Source of the DNA: Peptococcaceae bacterium BRH_c23
GTDB lineage: Bacteria > Bacillota_B > Desulfitobacteriia > Desulfitobacteriales > Desulfitobacteriaceae
Assembly: GCA_000961805.1 (NCBI GenBank)
Contig: LADV01000155.1
Coordinates: 1 to 8,711 of the forward strand
Length of the DNA: 8,711 nucleotides
Direction: 5' to 3'
The position numbers were made by a program, and so were the translations under genes. The notes beneath the pieces are model-generated. The model made no database searches. It saw only the letters and a list, made by a program, of their open reading frames with translations, and was not told the origin of the DNA. Shown in pieces: positions 6,153 to 8,711 of the stretch (positions within the stretch are counted from its first letter, which is position 1; each line of letters opens with the position of its first letter).

Positions 6153-6299
6153 CGTAGCCTGCTGGGCTGTCAAAACTGCAACTAGATAGATTACCTGCGT
6201 ACAGCCGTCAATTGCATTAGAATCTCTTTAAAGGGTTTGTTTAATGTGAGTTTTCTCGGGTTATATTAATTAGCTGACCAGTTAAACCCATAAATGAGT

Positions 6300-6329
6300 G
6301 AACAGGCGCCTATTGCAAACCGCCTGCCC
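6300..6329 (-). terminator. Hairpin, family copy 3, after the exported TPVA-repeat gene
   Basis: As minus-strand RNA, GGGCAGGCG (6329-6321) pairs with CGCCUGUUC (6308-6300) using two G-U pairs; the other strand would have two A-C mismatches. The loop is TTTGCAAT, a variant of the family loop. No T run follows, so it may be a weak terminator or a 3'-end stabiliser. Confidence 0.6.
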
Positions 6330-6347
6330 TACTCTAACCTCATTTCT

Positions 6348-6728
6348 TTACCAACCCATGTTACCAGACCAGTTACCGGACATTCGGTCTCCATCCCAGC
6401 AATTTCCATTGTATCCGTTGTATCCATTGTTATAATTTTGCGTCGGTTGCTTGGGAGCAGTTTGTTGCCTTTGTTGAGTCACTTTGTTAGTACTAGGAGG
6501 AGCGACCGGGGTAGCAACCGGAGGAGCGACTGGCGTAGCGACTGGCGTAGCAACCGGGGTAGCACTGGTATTCGTGTTCATAACCATTGGATTAGGATCA
6601 TTTTTAATCCAGTCAGCTATTTGTTGCTGATAGTTCGTGGAAGTGGCAGCACCGGCTACACCGACTGCACCAACTATTAAACCAAGTGATAAGGCACTTA
6701 CCAAGAATGTGTTTTTAATGTTTTTCAT
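6348..6728 (-). CDS. Exported TPVA-repeat protein with C-terminal Trp
   Basis: This is a 126-aa protein. The ATG at 6728 is preceded by AAGGAAGG, the same ribosome site as in both paralogues. Residues 1 to about 27 are a signal peptide (MKNIKNTFLVSALSLGLIVG, cleavage after AGA), almost the same as that of the protein at 7148-7627. After a short segment containing DWIKNDPNP come tetrapeptide repeats TPVA/APPVA (residues ~56-78, 12-bp DNA period), a Gln/Lys-rich stretch, then an Asn/Gly/Tyr-rich tail (NNGYNGYNGNCWDGDRMSG) ending NMGW. There is one Cys. The tail closely matches that of the partial gene at 8388, whereas the signal peptide matches the gene at 7148, so the family is mosaic. No anchor motif is seen. 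Function unknown. The duplicated leader (6729-6893) carries the conserved hairpin. Confidence 0.85.
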   Translation of the reverse strand: MKNIKNTFLVSALSLGLIVGAVGVAGAATSTNYQQQIADWIKNDPNPMVMNTNTSATPVATPVATPVAPPVATPVAPPSTNKVTQQRQQTAPKQPTQNYNNGYNGYNGNCWDGDRMSGNWSGNMGW

Positions 6729-6830
6729 AAATAATCATCCTTCCTTTTTAAACCTTTTATCACGATAATGTTTTAAATCAGTATCATCGCTTAACTTGCA
6801 AACTTATGTTAACCACTCTCTTCTTTCTTT

Positions 6831-6893
6831 TGACCACCCCCTGTTTTCATTCAGTTATTCGTTAAGGGAGAATACTTTTTGAGGGGTAGGTCA
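6831..6893 (-). ncRNA. Conserved leader hairpin, copy 2 (candidate structured RNA)
   Basis: Minus-strand RNA: UGACC-U-ACCCCU (6893-6882) pairs with AGGGGGUGGUCA (6842-6831) as an 11-bp stem with one bulged U. CUUUU/AAAAG bases can lengthen the outer end. An inner UAUUC/GAAUA stem is possible. The leader from here to the start codon is nearly the same as that of the gene at 7148, with conserved GCAAGTTAAGCGATGATAC (about 6800-6780). I found no convincing sigma-A promoter in it. Confidence 0.6.
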
Positions 6894-6984
6894 AAAAGTA
6901 TTTTACATTTCCGGCCTTACCTGTATACCGTTATTGGAATGATTCCGATCTAGTGTTCTTACTATATCTGCTCTGCAGCATCTA

Positions 6985-7090
6985 TGTTGGTATTGGCAGT
7001 ATCCACCTGAACCTTGCAATTTAACAAATGCGATTTTCTTGAAAGGCGAGCTGTTTGGTTTTGCTGTTTTGGTTTGACCACCATAAACGT
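6985..7090 (-). pseudogene. Decayed small ORF, copy A
   Basis: On the minus strand this stretch encodes KPNSSPFKKIAFVKLQGSGG, matching the segment APYKKVAF ... QGSD of the copy at 8222-8325 at DNA and protein level. The reading frame is open from 7124 to 6903, but its only start lies inside the terminator stem at 7123-7132, and similarity to the other copy is lost after a one-base length difference. Both copies are therefore likely remnants of a gene for a roughly 35-residue polar peptide. Each lies just downstream of a family hairpin. A functional peptide in this copy cannot be excluded. Confidence 0.4.
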
Positions 7091-7092
7091 AT

Positions 7093-7132
7093 AAAAAATA
7101 GGACAGGTACTTATTGTAAGCCACCTATCCTA
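7093..7132 (-). terminator. Rho-independent terminator, hairpin family copy 4
   Basis: Minus-strand RNA: UAGGAUAGGU (7132-7123) pairs with ACCUGUCCUA (7108-7099) with one U-G pair, around a loop containing CTTACAAT, followed by six T (7098-7093). It lies 16 nt after the stop codon of the exported protein gene at 7148 and is the best terminator of this family. Confidence 0.85.
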
Positions 7133-7147
7133 CTCCAACGTCATCCT

Positions 7148-7627
7148 TTACCAACCCCCGTTGCCGTAATATCCACAACCGTAGCCGTTACCGTAATAAC
7201 CGCAACCATAGCCATACCCGTTACCGTAGCCGTTACCATAGCCATTTGGATTTGATTGATTCGGTACCGGCGGTTGAGGAGTTGGTTGAGTTGGTACCAA
7301 CGGTTGAGGAGCAGTTTGTTGTATACTGCCTTGCGGTGATTGATTTTGGTTACCACTATTTTGGGTCGCGTTTGTGTCAGCTGTCGTTGCAACTGATGTA
7401 CTGACTGGCGTTGCAACTGGTGCACTGACTGTTGTTGCTACCGGTGTACTATCTATCGTTGCTACTGGTATACTATCTATCGTTGCAACTGGTGTACTGA
7501 CTGTCGTTGCAGAAGCGGCAGTAGCATTAGTAATGTTGGAGGTGGCAGCACTGACCAAACCGACTGCACCAACCATTAAGCCAAGTGATAAGGCACTTAC
7601 CAAAAATGTGTTTTTAATGTTTTTCAT
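7148..7627 (-). CDS. Exported Thr/Val/Ala-repeat protein with Gly-Tyr-Asn tail
   Basis: This is a 159-aa protein with its ATG at 7627 after AAGGAAGGG. The signal peptide is residues 1 to about 27 (MKNIKNTFLVSALSLGLMVG, cleavage after VSA). Residues ~40-82 carry octapeptide-like repeats (STPVATID, STPVATTV, SAPVATPV; 24-bp DNA units). A Gln/Pro-rich linker (QPLVPTQPTPQPPVPNQ) follows. The last ~35 residues are almost only Gly, Tyr and Asn with two Cys (GYGYGCGYYGNGYGCGYYGN), ending GGW. This tail resembles glycine/tyrosine-rich structural proteins of coats and walls and may self-associate or form Tyr or Cys crosslinks (inference). It lies downstream of the SHOCT gene with only the leader hairpin between, so the two could form an operon. 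Termination is at 7093-7132. Function unknown. Confidence 0.85.
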   Translation of the reverse strand: MKNIKNTFLVSALSLGLMVGAVGLVSAATSNITNATAASATTVSTPVATIDSIPVATIDSTPVATTVSAPVATPVSTSVATTADTNATQNSGNQNQSPQGSIQQTAPQPLVPTQPTPQPPVPNQSNPNGYGNGYGNGYGYGCGYYGNGYGCGYYGNGGW

Positions 7628-7728
7628 GTAAAAATCACCCTTCCTTTTTAAACCTTTGATTACAACAATGTTATAATTCGTATCATCGCTTAACTTGCAG
7701 ACTTATGTAAACACTCACTTCTTTCTTT

Positions 7729-7791
7729 TGACCACCCCCTGTTTTCATTCAGTTATTCGTTAAGGGAGAATATTTTTTGAGGGGTAGGTCA
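7729..7791 (-). ncRNA. Conserved leader hairpin, copy 3 (candidate structured RNA)
   Basis: Minus-strand RNA: UGACC-U-ACCCCU (7791-7780) pairs with AGGGGGUGGUCA (7740-7729), with an inner UAUUC/GAAUA stem (7772-7768/7758-7754). It begins 3 nt after the stop codon of the SHOCT gene, so in a SHOCT transcript it would be intercistronic. The stem lies about 100 nt before the start codon at 7627. No T run follows, so it is not a simple terminator. Confidence 0.6.
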
Positions 7792-7794
7792 TTG

Positions 7795-8055
7795 TTACCG
7801 TAGCAATTCTTTTTTTCGCTTTTGATATTCTTCCAAATCAATCTCACCACGGGCATAACGTTCATTCAAAACATCCAAAGCCGGATCTTGTCCGGTAAAC
7901 CCTCGTGTATGAACCCGAGAACCTATCCTCCGAAATAAGTATATAATTAATGCTATTAATACTATCCAAAAAAGCAATTGGATTCCCATCCCAAGTATCC
8001 CCATTCCCCAAAATCCGCCGCTATAAAATGAGCCACAGCCCCAACCGCCAAACAT
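7795..8055 (-). CDS. SHOCT-domain single-pass membrane peptide
   Basis: This 86-aa protein has its ATG at 8055 and a strong AAAGGAGGAG Shine-Dalgarno. The Gly/Trp/Phe/Cys-rich N-terminus (MFGGWGCGSFYSGGFWGMG) precedes one transmembrane helix (about 22-42, GIQLLFWIVLIALIIYLF) and an Arg-rich cytoplasmic border. The SHOCT helix pair follows at ~57-85 (ALDVLNERYARGEIDLEEYQ then KRKKELL) and is closer to the usual family pattern than that of the paralogue at 5766. The likely topology is N-terminus out with SHOCT in the cytoplasm (positive-inside reasoning). The promoter is the regulated copy at 8112-8183. Immediately downstream come the leader hairpin and an exported repeat-protein gene. Pairing of a membrane peptide with an exported repeat protein suggests a shared envelope role, but that is inference. 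Confidence 0.87.
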   Translation of the reverse strand: MFGGWGCGSFYSGGFWGMGILGMGIQLLFWIVLIALIIYLFRRIGSRVHTRGFTGQDPALDVLNERYARGEIDLEEYQKRKKELLR

Positions 8056-8111
8056 AAATCACTCCTCCTTTCCGTAAACTTTCCATTTAATTGCCAAAAC
8101 AATGTTTTCCT

Positions 8112-8183
8112 TTTAACATTGTTAAATATAGTATAAAGTTATTATTTTACGCCCACGTCACAGACTTTTAACATTTTTGTTAA
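8112..8183 (-). promoter_or_regulatory. Regulated promoter, copy 4, with perfect leader palindrome
   Basis: Minus strand: TTAACA-AAAA-TGTTAA (8183-8168), 5 nt, TGTGAC (8162-8157), 21 nt, then the -10 TATACT (8135-8130). TTTAACAATGTTAAA (8126-8112) is a perfect palindrome just past the start region, built from the same TTAACA/TGTTAA half-sites as the upstream element. Confidence 0.7.
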
Positions 8184-8221
8184 AGTAGTCTGCTAAGGCA
8201 TGAACTACTTGTAGAATTACC

Positions 8222-8325
8222 TCAGCCCTGGAATGTTGGCTTTGGCGGCGAAACATCTGAACCTTGTAAATTCAACAAAATGCAACTTTCTTGTAGGGTG
8301 CTTGAGGTTTTGATTTGCTCTCCAT
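8222..8325 (-). pseudogene. Decayed small ORF, copy B
   Basis: An ATG at 8325 begins MESKSKPQAPYKKVAFC and meets a stop. If a 2-nt length difference relative to the copy at 6985-7090 is allowed, the frame continues as QGSDVSPPKPTFQG and a TGA at 8224-8222. The result is a polar peptide of about 35 residues. The two copies differ in where they break, so both look inactivated. No ribosome site of note precedes this ATG. Confidence 0.4.
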
Positions 8326-8333
8326 AAACACAT

Positions 8334-8369
8334 AAAATTGGACAGGCCCCCATTGTAAGCAGCCTGTCC
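8334..8369 (-). terminator. Terminator-like hairpin, family copy 5
   Basis: GGACAGGC (8369-8362 on the minus strand) pairs perfectly with GCCTGTCC (8347-8340) around a loop with CTTACAAT, followed by AATTTT on the minus strand. It ends the partial exported repeat-protein gene, whose stop codon is at 8390-8388. Confidence 0.75.
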
Positions 8370-8387
8370 TACTCAAACCTTATCTCT

Positions 8388-8711
8388 TTACCAATCCATG
8401 TTCCCAGACCCAGACCAGTTGCCGGACATCTGGTTCCCAGTCCAGCTATTTCTATTGGATCCATTGGTATTTACACTACCGTCTTTTTGCGCATTTTGCC
8501 ATTGTTGCTGCATTACTGCTTGATTTTGTGGACTTACACCATATTGCTGCATCATTTGTTGATCTATCTGGACACAGTTATTGATCATTTGGTTATAGAG
8601 ATCGTTTTGGCTTGCAACCGGGGTAGTAGCCTGTGGAGTAGCTGCCGGAGTAGCTGCTGGAGTTGCTGCCGGAGTTGCTGCTGGAGTTGCTGCTGGAGTT
8701 GCTGCTGGAGT
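8388..8711 (-). CDS. Exported-type TPAA-repeat protein, 5' part outside the window
   Basis: The reading frame is open from the window edge to the TAA at 8390-8388, giving at least 107 residues; the internal ATG at 8588 is not the start, because the same frame continues upstream as repeats. It begins with about six TPAA tetrapeptides (12-bp DNA period, 8711-8637). A segment rich in Gln, Met and Asn follows (NQMINNCVQIDQQMMQQYGV ... VMQQQWQNAQ) that could be a short helix pair, then a tail NRNSWTGNQMSGNWSGSGN ending NMDW. The tail is a clear relative of the protein at 6348-6728 (DRMSGNWSGNMGW). A signal peptide is expected upstream but is not visible. Function unknown. Confidence 0.75.
   Translation of the reverse strand, partial: TPAATPAATPAATPAATPAATPAATPQATTPVASQNDLYNQMINNCVQIDQQMMQQYGVSPQNQAVMQQQWQNAQKDGSVNTNGSNRNSWTGNQMSGNWSGSGNMDW

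Noticed and set aside
6903..7124. Functional 73-aa gene on the minus strand
   Set aside because: Its only start lies inside a terminator stem, there is no ribosome site, and similarity to the copy at 8222-8325 shows indels, so it is listed as a relic.
3568..7791. Known riboswitch (cyclic di-GMP or cyclic di-AMP class) in the repeat-protein leaders
   Set aside because: None of the conserved core sequences I know for those classes is visible; only a hairpin with a conserved 3' arm is seen.

Overview
The window looks like a chromosomal segment of a spore-forming, low-to-mid-GC Clostridia member, most likely in the Desulfosporosinus/Desulfitobacterium group. This is inferred from the style of the proteins (YqhQ/DUF1385, SHOCT membrane peptides, an orphan HisKA kinase, NlpC/P60 with a PG-binding domain) and from the Shine-Dalgarno sequences; it is not proven. 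All credible genes lie on the minus strand, so transcription runs from high to low coordinates.

Layout in transcription order. 8711-8388: 3' part of an exported TPAA-repeat protein. 8369-8222: hairpin and a decayed small ORF. 8183-7795: regulated promoter and SHOCT membrane peptide. 7791-7093: conserved leader hairpin, exported repeat protein, terminator. 7090-6300: second decayed small ORF, second leader hairpin, second exported repeat protein, hairpin. 6152-5766: regulated promoter and SHOCT paralogue. 5644-4916: NlpC/P60 endopeptidase and hairpin. 4833-3712: orphan membrane histidine kinase. 3631-2633: third leader hairpin, a large exported protein with twelve decapeptide repeats, terminator. 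2505-2429: a further hairpin with a scrap of a repeat-protein 3' end. 2264-929: third regulated promoter, a truncated chemoreceptor-type four-helix-bundle ORF, and YqhQ/DUF1385. 793-352: zinc-ribbon protein that reads into a relic of a repeat-protein 3' end, then a terminator. 327-1: fourth copy of the regulated promoter and a small exported protein cut by the window edge.

The striking property is modularity. Four promoters share an OmpR-family-style direct repeat (TGTTAA-N5-TGTGAC or close variants) at exactly 21 nt from a -10 hexamer. Three exported-protein genes share a long-range leader hairpin. Five hairpins share a conserved loop and stay paired only as minus-strand RNA. The four exported repeat proteins end in a C-terminal Trp, and the three whose start is visible share a signal peptide; their middles are unrelated low-complexity repeats. 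Several partial copies show repeated duplication and decay.

My working inference is a lineage-specific cell-envelope regulon of membrane peptides and secreted repeat proteins, perhaps with the NlpC hydrolase, under a WalR- or PhoP-like response regulator. The regulator is not encoded here, and the function of the repeat proteins is unknown.
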